IMG/VR virus record: IMGVR_UViG_3300033182_001213 | Coordinates: 1 to 27,698 of that record | Strand: one strand, 5' to 3' | Length of the DNA: 27,698 nt | DNA from: a virus | Shown here: piece by piece, positions 18,236 through 24,327 of the stretch | Position numbering within the stretch: the stretch's first letter is position 1 | How the letters are laid out: each line of letters opens with the position of its first letter | The notes under the pieces: model-generated | Database searches by the model: none | Told to the model about the DNA's origin: nothing | Seen by the model: the letters and a program-made list of their open reading frames with translations, nothing else | Position numbers and translations under genes: made by a program

Positions 18236-18384
18236 TCACTAGACATTTCTCCTTCTGAATAAAAGAAGAAAATTTCAACACTTTTACACCCACTACAATA
18301 TTCATCTCTGATTAAACAAGAGATTTTAAAATCATAGTATTCACTAACTACATCTCTTTTGTTATCACATCTAGGACAATTCAT
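18211..18384 (-). CDS. Mini zinc-ribbon protein (57 aa)
   Basis: A short ORF begins at ATG 18384-18382 and ends at TAG 18213-18211. It begins MNCPRCDNKRDVVSEYYDFK and has a second pair in EYCSGCKS, so two CxxC knuckles 24 residues apart, typical of a zinc ribbon. It overlaps the stop of the preceding gene by 14 bases and the start of the next by 25 bases, the same overlapping style as the rest of the operon. No strong ribosome binding site is visible, so translation is probably coupled. The function is unknown. Confidence 0.65.
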   Translation of the reverse strand: MNCPRCDNKRDVVSEYYDFKISCLIRDEYCSGCKSVEIFFFYSEGEMSSDWMQLWVN

Positions 18385-18784
18385 TTAAAGCTTTTAATAA
18401 ACCTTTATGGAGTTTATCAGCCATATCTGAATTTTCTGTTATATTCAAAAAAGTTCCAATTTCTTGTACTTCATTTACAGATAAATACGAAGCTGTTTTA
18501 TACCTAGATCCCTTACAGATTTCACAGTAAAGTTCTTTAGCCGAAGCGTAGCATTCGCATTTTTCTATTATATCTGTGTATTCAAGATATTGAGCTATTT
18601 CATGCCACTTTGACTTAAAAAGTTTCTTTGTTTGCTCTTTGTAAGCTCTCAACTTTTGCTGGTCTTCAGATAAAAGTGTTCCCATATCTAAAGAATGTTT
18701 CATCAAATTATTTAATGTTACATAAATAAAATTAGCTAACTGAAAATTTCCATTTACATCTACAAACTTTTTCCATTCTTCCAT
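18371..18784 (-). CDS. Helical protein with CxC...CxxC cluster (137 aa)
   Basis: The open frame extends back to 19015, but that part overlaps the well-formed 146-aa gene in another frame. The start chosen is ATG at 18784-18782, with GAGG five bases upstream and 16 bases after the previous stop. The protein starts MEEWKKFVDVNGNFQLANFI. It is alpha-helical, with a cysteine cluster at about 73-89 (CECYASAKELYCEICKGS) that could hold a zinc ion. No family is recognised. Its position in the first third of the late operon suggests an assembly or chaperone function, but nothing proves this. Confidence 0.65.
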   Translation of the reverse strand: MEEWKKFVDVNGNFQLANFIYVTLNNLMKHSLDMGTLLSEDQQKLRAYKEQTKKLFKSKWHEIAQYLEYTDIIEKCECYASAKELYCEICKGSRYKTASYLSVNEVQEIGTFLNITENSDMADKLHKGLLKALNELS

Positions 18785-18800
18785 ACATTCCTCACATAAC

Positions 18801-19241
18801 TTAAGCGTATCTGCCACTTCCTCTTGGAGAAGGAATACCTCCACCCATTGGTCTACGAGTTCCAAACGAAGCTGTTCTATATTCATTTGATTTAGGATTA
18901 GCAGTAAGTGCACCGACACCAATAATGCCACTACCTGCAATCGCTCTTCTTTTTCCGGTTTGCAAAAACTCTGCGTCTCGAGCTGCATTAGCAGCGACTC
19001 TTGCATTGCGTACATTTTGCCCTCTAGCCATAGCTAACCTCTGTTTAGCTGTCATTCCACCAGTTCTAGACGGCGTACCAACCTTACCACCAGAAGATAG
19101 ATGCGATACCTTGATTCCACCCTGCTTACTTTGGCGATATGCAGCTTGTGATGCTGCTGCAGCCCTACTTCTTGACCTGCCACCAATGCCTCCAATCTGA
19201 ACTAAAGCCTTAGTAGCTCTCTTTCTAGCATTGGGGAACAT
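18801..19241 (-). CDS. Basic Arg/Gly/Ala-rich protein with one hydrophobic Gly helix (146 aa)
   Basis: The start ATG at 19241-19239 overlaps the stop of the previous gene (TGATG). The product begins MFPNARKRATKALVQIGGIG and is rich in Arg, Gly, Ala and Ser. It has one small-residue hydrophobic segment near 100-115 (AIAGSGIIGVGALTAN) preceded by KRR, and a Gly/Pro/Arg tail ending SPRGSGRYA. It resembles its neighbours in composition and not a known enzyme. It may bind nucleic acid or membrane, or be an internal virion protein. Confidence 0.65.
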   Translation of the reverse strand: MFPNARKRATKALVQIGGIGGRSRSRAAAASQAAYRQSKQGGIKVSHLSSGGKVGTPSRTGGMTAKQRLAMARGQNVRNARVAANAARDAEFLQTGKRRAIAGSGIIGVGALTANPKSNEYRTASFGTRRPMGGGIPSPRGSGRYA

Positions 19242-19513
19242 CAGTACTTATACATTCCGGTAGGGCGACCAGGGCCTGCTTTATCAATACCTCTTCCACG
19301 CCTATTTCTAGTCATGTAATTAACTGCACCTAATCCACCAATAGCTGCTCCACCATACCTGTAGGGATGTTTACTAACCCTAGAAGATACTTGACTAGCC
19401 ATACCTCTACCTCGACTTGCTGCAGAAGATGCTTTTGCAGGGGCAGCGTTTCGCAAATTACCCATTACACCTTGTGCCATATTGGCTACTCTTCTTCCTG
19501 TTGATCTAATCAT
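19241..19513 (-). CDS. Very basic small protein with glycine-zipper helix (90 aa)
   Basis: The start chosen is ATG at 19513-19511, with AGGAAGG ideally placed; a TTG further upstream only adds six residues. The product begins MIRSTGRRVANMAQGVMGNL. It has Ala/Ser/Arg-rich repeats, then a short hydrophobic Gly helix near 51-65 (YGGAAIGGLGAVNYM) bounded by Arg residues, and ends with Arg/Gly-rich GPGRPTGMYKY. Its layout (basic, Gly-zipper helix, basic tail) matches the 146-aa neighbour, suggesting related or cooperating proteins. The start lies two bases past the unfoldase stop. Confidence 0.65.
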   Translation of the reverse strand: MIRSTGRRVANMAQGVMGNLRNAAPAKASSAASRGRGMASQVSSRVSKHPYRYGGAAIGGLGAVNYMTRNRRGRGIDKAGPGRPTGMYKY

Positions 19514-19514
19514 T

Positions 19515-20960
19515 TCAGCCTTCCTCTTCAACTAATTTTAGATGTGCTGCTTTTTTAACAGGTTTTTTCATTTGAAATGAAAATTCACTGTCTACATAAT
19601 CAATATAAAATATAGTACCTTTGGGAACTGTATTTTTAACTATAGTTTGCGCCAACTTGGACTCTATAGAATCTCTCCTTATTTGAGAAATACCCCTAGC
19701 ACCTTTGACGGCATCTATCCCTAACTCTATCAATCCATTGATAACATTATCGGTATAATCAAGGCAAAGACCTTTTTTAGTCAATTTTGATGCTATGACT
19801 GACATTTCTAGTTGAGCTATCTTTTCGCAATCCTCTCTATTGAGATGATTAAAGATAACAATCTTATTGATCCTGTTAATAAACTCTGGTTTAAAATATT
19901 TTTCTATAGCTTCATTAGTTCTCTTCTCAACTATAGACCTAAGAGGAATATCAGAGGTTTTTCTTTCAAAATCTATTCTTGAGTTAAAACCCACACCAGT
20001 TCCAGTTAAATCTTTGACTACTTTATCGTTACCAAGATTTGTAGTCATAATGATTATAGATTTAGTAAAATCTACTTCTTCACCCTTATTGTCAGTAACA
20101 ATACCTTCATCAAATATTCTTAAAAATGTGTTCCACATATCTTCATGAGCTTTTTCTACCTCATCTAATAAGACTACAGTATAGGGATTTTTCTTAACTT
20201 GGCTAGTTAGCTGACCACCTTCGTCATAGCCTATGTAACCTGGAGGTGATCCTAGCAGTTTTTGATTCTCATGCTTATGCTGAAACTCTCCGCAATCTAT
20301 ACGAATCATCCTACTAGAGTCACCATACATGTATTTATGCAGCATCTGAGCTAAGTGAGTCTTGCCCACTCCAGATGAACCAGCAAAAAGAAATGTCCCA
20401 AGTGGACTATTCTCGTCATTGAGATCTGCCTGAGATCTATATAAAGATGAAACTAAAATTTCTATAGCTTCATCTTGACCTATCACGTTACTTTTAAGAT
20501 AATCTTCTAATCCTAAAAACTTTTGCTTACTTATCTTTTTATTATCTTTTCCAGCTTTTAGATGCTTCCTGCTGGTCACCTGATTTTTCTTTAAAAAATC
20601 TTTTATCTGATCTACATCCAGATCGTCTACATCTGCCTCGTCATCAAAAGATGCAGAAGGATCCGAATGCCCATATGCTGAATCTAGCCAGTAGTCTACA
20701 TCCAAACCAGGATTAAGCATAATACAACCTGTGTAGATTGCTTCTATAGCTCGTTCACCAGCTGTTCGAGACATCATTGAAAGCGACTGTGCCACATCGG
20801 TATTTAAGTTGTAAACATAGTTATGAAGGATTTTCTTCTTAAAATTTTGTTCCTTGAGTCTTTTATTCTTCTGTACAAACTCTTCAACTTCGGTTGGGGG
20901 GAGAACTTTAAATTTTACGTTTGTGCCGAGCTCAGGAATATGTATTGAATATATTTGCAT
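19515..20960 (-). CDS. ClpC/ClpB-type AAA+ unfoldase with phage-specific N-domain (481 aa)
   Basis: This is an ATP-driven protein unfoldase of the Hsp100 family with a single AAA+ module of the D2 type. Residues 1-95 are a separate domain with no match I know (TNVKFKVLPPTEVEEF, then GCIMLNPGLDVDYW), followed by an Asp-rich linker. The module has Walker A GSSGVGKT at 194-201, aromatic pore loop GYIGY at 241-245, Walker B VVLLDE at 262-267, sensor 1 TTN at 306-308, arginine finger Arg363 (PEFINRINKIVIF) and sensor 2 GAR at 420-422. Between sensor 1 and the finger is GVGFN (VGF at 323-325), at the position of the ClpP-docking VGF/IGL loop of ClpC and ClpA. It is the first gene of the late operon, with AGAGAGG seven bases before ATG. 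Likely roles are remodelling virion proteins or feeding substrates to host ClpP. Confidence 0.88.
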   Translation of the reverse strand: MQIYSIHIPELGTNVKFKVLPPTEVEEFVQKNKRLKEQNFKKKILHNYVYNLNTDVAQSLSMMSRTAGERAIEAIYTGCIMLNPGLDVDYWLDSAYGHSDPSASFDDEADVDDLDVDQIKDFLKKNQVTSRKHLKAGKDNKKISKQKFLGLEDYLKSNVIGQDEAIEILVSSLYRSQADLNDENSPLGTFLFAGSSGVGKTHLAQMLHKYMYGDSSRMIRIDCGEFQHKHENQKLLGSPPGYIGYDEGGQLTSQVKKNPYTVVLLDEVEKAHEDMWNTFLRIFDEGIVTDNKGEEVDFTKSIIIMTTNLGNDKVVKDLTGTGVGFNSRIDFERKTSDIPLRSIVEKRTNEAIEKYFKPEFINRINKIVIFNHLNREDCEKIAQLEMSVIASKLTKKGLCLDYTDNVINGLIELGIDAVKGARGISQIRRDSIESKLAQTIVKNTVPKGTIFYIDYVDSEFSFQMKKPVKKAAHLKLVEEEG

Positions 20961-20988
20961 ATCTCAACCTCTCTAAGCCATATATAAG

Positions 20989-21032
20989 TATATGTTAAGT
21001 ATATATATAATAATAGTATATATTAACATATA
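20989..21032. repeat. 10-bp inverted repeat upstream of the late operon
   Basis: TATATGTTAA at 20989-20998 is matched by its exact complement TTAACATATA at 21023-21032, with 24 bases between the arms. The half-sites are about three helical turns apart. They lie 29-72 bases upstream of the unfoldase start, where a promoter for the whole late operon is expected. They could be half-sites for a phage activator or repressor. AT-rich background lowers confidence. Confidence 0.4.
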
Positions 21033-21044
21033 GTTATATAGTAA

Positions 21045-21066
21045 GGGGGAAAGGGGGAAAGGGGGG
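21045..21066 (+). other. Three G-tracts (G5-AAA-G5-AAA-G6)
   Basis: GGGGG, GGGGG and GGGGGG are separated by AAA, in otherwise AT-rich sequence. On the minus strand, which carries the operon, they are C-tracts 85-106 bases upstream of the unfoldase start. Only three runs are present, so a four-strand quadruplex would need a fourth run from elsewhere. It could be a protein-binding or transcription-pausing element, or a slippage-prone site. Confidence 0.5.
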
Positions 21067-21095
21067 CGTATTACCAGTCTATCATACGTGTCAAG

Positions 21096-21245
21096 TCATG
21101 TGCAATCTTCAATCTTCGGATGTGGTTCTGCACATGGTCCGACAAATCCCCAAAATAATAAAAGATCGTGCGGAGTGTGGAATCTCTTGTTGAGTAGATA
21201 TAATGCCAGATGTAGGTACTCACGATCTTGTTCACACTTGCTCAT
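21096..21245 (-). CDS. Small possible protein (49 aa), strong ribosome binding site
   Basis: ATG at 21245-21243 is preceded by AAGGAG (21256-21251) with five bases of spacing. The product begins MSKCEQDREYLHLALYLLNK and stays open for 49 residues. An overlapping frame from GTG 21235 to TAA 21073-21071 gives 54 residues that look at least as protein-like (LRTIFYYFGDLSDHVQNHI), but it has no well-placed ribosome binding site. One of the two is probably real. No family is recognised. It lies between a divergent promoter and the late operon, where regulators are often found. Confidence 0.45.
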   Translation of the reverse strand: MSKCEQDREYLHLALYLLNKRFHTPHDLLLFWGFVGPCAEPHPKIEDCT

Positions 21246-21266
21246 GGGTGCTCCTTAGGATATAAT
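21238..21266 (+). promoter_or_regulatory. Promoter for the RecA operon
   Basis: TTGCTC at 21238-21243 and a perfect TATAAT at 21261-21266 are separated by 17 bases. Transcription would start near 21273, leaving a leader of about 34 bases before the ATG at 21307. The -35 box matches the consensus at three of six positions. Confidence 0.55.
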
Positions 21267-21277
21267 ATGATCCTGTA

Positions 21278-21306
21278 ATTATAACACAAAACACGGAGTG
21301 GAGAAA
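21278..21306 (-). promoter_or_regulatory. Divergent minus-strand promoter
   Basis: The minus strand has a perfect TATAAT at 21283-21278. Transcription would begin near 21271 and place AAGGAG and the ATG at 21245 within the first 30 bases. The -35 region, TTTCTC at 21306-21301 with 17-base spacing, is weak. Its start overlaps that of the plus-strand promoter, so the two transcripts would compete. Confidence 0.4.
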
Positions 21307-21546
21307 ATGGAAGAAACGTTACAGACTAAGGCAGAAAAGATCCACGAGAACTTCATGGAAATGTACCATTCATGCGTCATTGCGGTGGAAGAATCCTTCC
21401 CAACACATGACAACGCAACAATGAAATTAATGAACTGCCTATATGACGAAACGACCCACATGGTTCAGGTATTTCATGATATACTTCATGAGTATATCAA
21501 TGAGGTAAGACATTCTTACCAGCAAGGAACTTTATTTGATGACTGA
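21307..21546 (+). CDS. Small helical protein preceding recA (79 aa)
   Basis: ATG at 21307 has GGAG eight bases upstream; a GTG at 21298 in the same frame would add three residues but overlaps that ribosome binding site. The product begins MEETLQTKAEKIHENFMEMY and is one long acidic helical chain rich in His, Met and Glu, ending QGTLFDD. No family is recognised. Its stop overlaps the recA start by eight bases, so the two genes are likely co-translated and this protein may act with RecA. Confidence 0.7.
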   Translation: MEETLQTKAEKIHENFMEMYHSCVIAVEESFPTHDNATMKLMNCLYDETTHMVQVFHDILHEYINEVRHSYQQGTLFDD

Positions 21547-22549
21547 AGAAAATGACGCAAGCTCAAAAGCATTAGAGCTAACAATAGCCCAACTGCACAA
21601 GCAATATGGTGCCGGGTCCGTTATGCGGTTGGGTTCAACCAATATCAAACCATGGGAGTCTGTATCTACAGGTGCACTGACGTTAGATAATGCTCTCGGT
21701 ATAGGTGGCTTACCACGTGGTCGTGTTGTTGAAATATTTGGACCGGAATCTTCTGGCAAGTCGACAATAGCTTTGACGACAGTATCTAAGGCGCAGCAGA
21801 TGGGTCTCACATGCGCCTATATTGACGCAGAACACGCTTTAGACCCTGTTTACATGCAAGCAGTAGGTATTGACCTAGATAACCTCTTGCTGGCCCAACC
21901 AGACTACGGTGAACAGGGGTTGGATATATCTGACCGTCTTTTGCGTACAGGTGAAATAGGTCTGATAGTGATTGATTCTGTTGCAGCACTTGTGCCAAAG
22001 GCTGAACTTGATGGCGAGATGGAACAAGCCCATATGGGTCTCCAGGCTCGCATGATGGCAAAAGCTCTTCGTAAGATGACTGGATTAGCTGCCCAGCACA
22101 ACACACTGATCATATTCATTAATCAGTTAAGAAATAAGATTGGCGTCATGTTCGGTAACCCTGAGACTACCCCTGGTGGCATGTCCCTTAAGTTCTATGC
22201 TTCTGTACGTATAGATGTACGTAAGCGAGAGGATCTTAAAGATAAACAGGGTAACCCTAGTGGAATCGGTGTAAAAGCTAAAATTATTAAAAATAAGATG
22301 GCCCCGCCAATGAAAGTAGTAGAATTTAACATCAACTATGCTAAAGGTATAGACGAATATGGATGTTTGTTCGATGTCGCTATATCTAAAGGCATTTTTG
22401 TTCAGAAAGGATCTTGGGTGTATCACAATGATGAGAATTACGCCCAAGGTCGTGACAACACTATAGAAAAGATGAAAGAAGATGAAAGACTTATCGCAAT
22501 GATTAAAGGTGAAACAAATGACGAACTCAGAACCGACGACGTGTCCTGA
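21539..22549 (+). CDS. recA: RecA recombinase (336 aa)
   Basis: RecA forms a filament on single-stranded DNA and catalyses homologous pairing. All core motifs are visible: GPESSGKST at 68-76 (Walker A), the catalytic Glu98 in DAEHALDP, Walker B LIVID at 142-146, the L1 region GEMEQAHMGLQARMM, the L2 loop NQLRNKIGVMFGNPETTPGG near 195-214, and a normal C-terminal domain with a shortened acidic tail (DELRTDDVS). The start chosen is ATG at 21539, with AAGGA upstream. Phages carrying a full-length RecA usually use it for recombination-dependent replication or repair of their own DNA. No SOS-type operator was identified upstream. Confidence 0.97.
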   Translation: MTEENDASSKALELTIAQLHKQYGAGSVMRLGSTNIKPWESVSTGALTLDNALGIGGLPRGRVVEIFGPESSGKSTIALTTVSKAQQMGLTCAYIDAEHALDPVYMQAVGIDLDNLLLAQPDYGEQGLDISDRLLRTGEIGLIVIDSVAALVPKAELDGEMEQAHMGLQARMMAKALRKMTGLAAQHNTLIIFINQLRNKIGVMFGNPETTPGGMSLKFYASVRIDVRKREDLKDKQGNPSGIGVKAKIIKNKMAPPMKVVEFNINYAKGIDEYGCLFDVAISKGIFVQKGSWVYHNDENYAQGRDNTIEKMKEDERLIAMIKGETNDELRTDDVS

Positions 22550-22673
22550 TTGTCAGTACCCTCCCAATTTCATAGTTCAAGAACTTCCAGAGCGAGAAGA
22601 CGGCGTCCGGTGGTGCTCCGTCAAATGCCGAGACTGTGAAGACTATTGGGAAGAACCTCTCGAACAAATTTAA
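22518..22673 (+). CDS. Mini zinc-ribbon protein (51 aa)
   Basis: This short ORF starts at ATG 22518 within the end of recA, with AAGGTG six bases upstream, and ends at TAA 22671-22673. It begins MTNSEPTTCPDCQYPPNFIV and has a second knuckle in CSVKCRDCEDYWEEP. The CxxC...CxxC layout is that of a zinc ribbon. Overlap with recA argues for co-translation. The function is unknown; similar small ribbons in phages are often transcription or nucleic-acid-binding modulators. Confidence 0.75.
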   Translation: MTNSEPTTCPDCQYPPNFIVQELPEREDGVRWCSVKCRDCEDYWEEPLEQI

Positions 22674-22689
22674 TTTTTTTTTTAAATTT
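22666..22689 (+). other. AT-only hairpin with poly-T loop
   Basis: AAATTTAA (22666-22673) pairs with TTAAATTT (22682-22689) around a loop of eight T. It covers the stop codon of the zinc-ribbon gene. The stem is weak and the T run lies in the loop, so this is not a normal terminator; it may slow transcription or be incidental. Confidence 0.3.
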
Positions 22690-22720
22690 ACAAACAGATA
22701 TTTAAGGGTACTATAATTTT

Positions 22721-23053
22721 ATGTTCTATGATCAAGATGGCGAACAAGACGGTTTTGACTTTGTTAAGAAGATCTTATTGATCTTTGACCAGTATTTTGA
22801 TGCGGATGAACGGTCGCTCTTAGATTTTACTCATGAGCTTTCTACGACTGGTGAAGAGAAGTATGTGACGATTCACCCTACTGAGGACGGTTTAATATCT
22901 TTTTGTGTATTAACACCGGATCAGTTAGAAATGGTTGAATCTATATCACAGTTCTCTAACACTCCGATGGATAAGCTTATACCTGAACTTGCTCGCGAAG
23001 GTGATATACCGTCGCTAGTGATAAACCCTAAAGATGGTGTAGAGGAAGATTAG
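22721..23053 (+). CDS. Acidic protein of unknown function (110 aa)
   Basis: The product begins MFYDQDGEQDGFDFVKKILL and is rich in Asp and Glu throughout. It has an alpha/beta pattern (EKYVTIHPTEDGLISFCVLT) and ends DGVEED. No family is recognised; it has the look of a DNA-mimic or small phage regulatory protein, but that is only composition. The start is ATG at 22721; AAGGG lies 12 bases upstream, a long spacing. It is the last gene before the strong terminator at 23106, so it is the end of the RecA operon. Confidence 0.7.
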   Translation: MFYDQDGEQDGFDFVKKILLIFDQYFDADERSLLDFTHELSTTGEEKYVTIHPTEDGLISFCVLTPDQLEMVESISQFSNTPMDKLIPELAREGDIPSLVINPKDGVEED

Positions 23054-23105
23054 ATCAATCATGATCTGAACTTAATCAGTTATCTTTCTAAATTATCTGT
23101 TAAAC

Positions 23106-23139
23106 AGACGTCCTGTGGAAACGCGGGGCGTCTTTTTTT
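23106..23139 (+). terminator. Strong intrinsic terminator of the RecA operon
   Basis: A 12-bp stem (23106-23117 with 23122-23133, including three G-T pairs) closes a GAAA tetraloop, followed by six T. Stem, loop and T-run are all as expected for a Rho-independent terminator. Confidence 0.95.
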
Positions 23140-23248
23140 ATTCCTCACAACCTTTTTCAATTTTTTTTTCACAAAATTCTCCTTGTCTTAAACCTGCAAG
23201 ACAATAGTATTTTTATCTGACACAACACGATCCGTGAAAATGGAAACA

Positions 23249-23295
23249 CGAAAAAGGGGTACGACGCCGGCAAAAACGCTGGAATCGCACCCCTT
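23249..23295 (-). terminator. Intrinsic terminator of the minus-strand zinc-ribbon gene
   Basis: The arms at 23254-23264 and 23285-23295 pair over 11 positions with one mismatch, and an inner five-pair stem (CCGGC with GCTGG) extends it. On the minus strand the hairpin is followed by a T-run (the A-run at 23249-23253 on the plus strand). It lies 48 bases beyond the gene's stop. Confidence 0.8.
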
Positions 23296-23342
23296 AATCG
23301 CAGGAGGGTTCACATAACTAACACCACGTTGTCCCTATTATA

Positions 23343-23549
23343 TCAGTAATCGTACCCCGCTTCAAACCCCATCTCGTCATAAATAGACTCTACATGAGAA
23401 GAATAGGCTGATACAAGATCTCCAGAACAATAGTAGTCTACTTCTGAGAACCATTGTAAACAGTCAGGACATCTCATAGTAGAAGAAGCGATCTCATCTG
23501 AGATCACAAACTCTGACCCACACTTAGGGCAATCCACATATGTACTCAT
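23343..23549 (-). CDS. Zinc-ribbon protein (68 aa)
   Basis: ATG at 23549 has GGGAG five bases upstream. The protein begins MSTYVDCPKCGSEFVISDEI and has a second CxxC in MRCPDCLQWF, a classic zinc ribbon, then an acidic Tyr/Ser-rich tail ending FEAGYDY. It is a single-gene transcription unit, opposite to its neighbours, with its own terminator. The upstream sequence has an AT-rich TGGTAATAAT that could be an extended -10 element. The function is unknown; nucleic-acid or RNA-polymerase binding would be usual for this type. Confidence 0.8.
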   Translation of the reverse strand: MSTYVDCPKCGSEFVISDEIASSTMRCPDCLQWFSEVDYYCSGDLVSAYSSHVESIYDEMGFEAGYDY

Positions 23550-23862
23550 TGATACTCCCTTTGCTTGCTAAGCATCTGTTTGTTGTTGCAGCCATCTAAT
23601 GATAGCCATCTGTATTATTACCACACTTAGCATCTACTTGCAACCCCTGTATAGAGATTTCTATAAAAACTATGTGTGAAACCAGAATAGTACAGGCTTG
23701 TTGCGGCGATCACAACCTCTCAACATATAAAAAGATATAAAAAAAATCATATAAGGTGAAAACTAAGGAAAATTTATAAGGACCATATATTGTGCATATG
23801 TGTTGCCTTTTAGGCTTAACGTGCCCACCCGGGCATGGGGGTAACACATGGAAGGGAGTGTC
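23550..23862. other. Intergenic region between divergent genes
   Basis: No gene is supported here. The stretch changes from AT-rich to GC-rich at about 23800-23870. It has a direct repeat of AGCCATCT (near 23590 and 23605), AT-rich blocks at 23724-23780 that could hold a promoter for the plus-strand genes, and a small hairpin TGCCC-ACCC-GGGCA at 23822-23835 in the presumed leader of the next gene. Confidence 0.5.
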
Positions 23863-24285
23863 ATGAAGAACGCGGTTCTTGTTGATATTGACGGGACTCT
23901 TGTTGAAGTGACGCCTAACTGGAACATGGAGCGTGACCTCGAGTGGGTCGCTGAGACGCTGACCGCAAAGGTGCATGTGGATGCGGTCGAGATGGTCCAC
24001 TCGTTGAAGGAGCAGGGGTTTGTGATCGTGGTTCTGACGGCTCGTGGGCAGAGCTGCAAGAAGAACACCTGGAAGAAGTTCCGGGAGATCGGCATTGCGG
24101 ACGTGGTGGATAGCGTCTGGCACAGGCCGGTGGCGTGGAACAATGTTCCTAGCGTCGAGTACAAAGAGGCGATGATCAAGCGTCTCTTGAGGAAGTACAA
24201 CTTCGTCATGGCGATGGAGGATGAGGATAGGAATATTGCCATGATGGAGAAGTATGGCATGAAGATCTGGAAGGGGCAGGGCTGA
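23863..24285 (+). CDS. HAD-family phosphatase, PNKP-like (140 aa)
   Basis: This is a small HAD hydrolase resembling the 3'-phosphatase domain of phage polynucleotide kinases. Motif I is DIDGT with nucleophile Asp8 and acid/base Asp10; motif II is Thr59 in VVLTARG; the Lys of motif III is Lys101 or Lys106; motif IV is the acidic MEDEDRN around 118-124. There is no cap insertion or kinase domain. The start chosen is ATG at 23863 with GGGAG upstream; an in-frame ATG at 23848 would add five residues before the first beta strand. It begins the GC-richer gene group. Likely substrates are a 3'-phosphate of nucleic acid or a nucleotide; it has a paralogue further on. Confidence 0.85.
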   Translation: MKNAVLVDIDGTLVEVTPNWNMERDLEWVAETLTAKVHVDAVEMVHSLKEQGFVIVVLTARGQSCKKNTWKKFREIGIADVVDSVWHRPVAWNNVPSVEYKEAMIKRLLRKYNFVMAMEDEDRNIAMMEKYGMKIWKGQG

Positions 24286-24292
24286 TCCTGCC

Positions 24293-24311
24293 TCACCCGC
24301 CAGAGGGGTGA
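24293..24311 (+). other. Hairpin after the first HAD gene
   Basis: TCACCC (24293-24298) pairs perfectly with GGGTGA (24306-24311) around a seven-base loop. It starts eight bases after the stop codon. No T-run follows, so it is not a typical terminator; it may protect the mRNA 3' end or belong to processing of the tRNA-like element 17 bases downstream. Confidence 0.4.
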
Positions 24312-24327
24312 ATAAACATACTTCTGG

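Noticed and set aside
18785-19015. Longer N-terminus for the 137-aa protein
   Set aside because: It would overlap the 146-aa gene by over 200 bases in another frame and is Leu/Gln-rich without sense; the later ATG has a ribosome binding site.
22712-22717. Perfect TATAAT just before the ATG of the 110-aa gene
   Set aside because: Transcription would start at about 22724, after the ATG at 22721, and no further in-frame start lies close by; no -35 box is seen.
23080-23172. Minus-strand 30-aa frame (GTG start) with AAGGAG six bases upstream
   Set aside because: It is very Lys-rich because it reads a poly-A run, it runs antisense through the strong terminator of the RecA operon, and a hairpin (23183-23204) covers its upstream side. 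The ribosome-binding match is probably chance.
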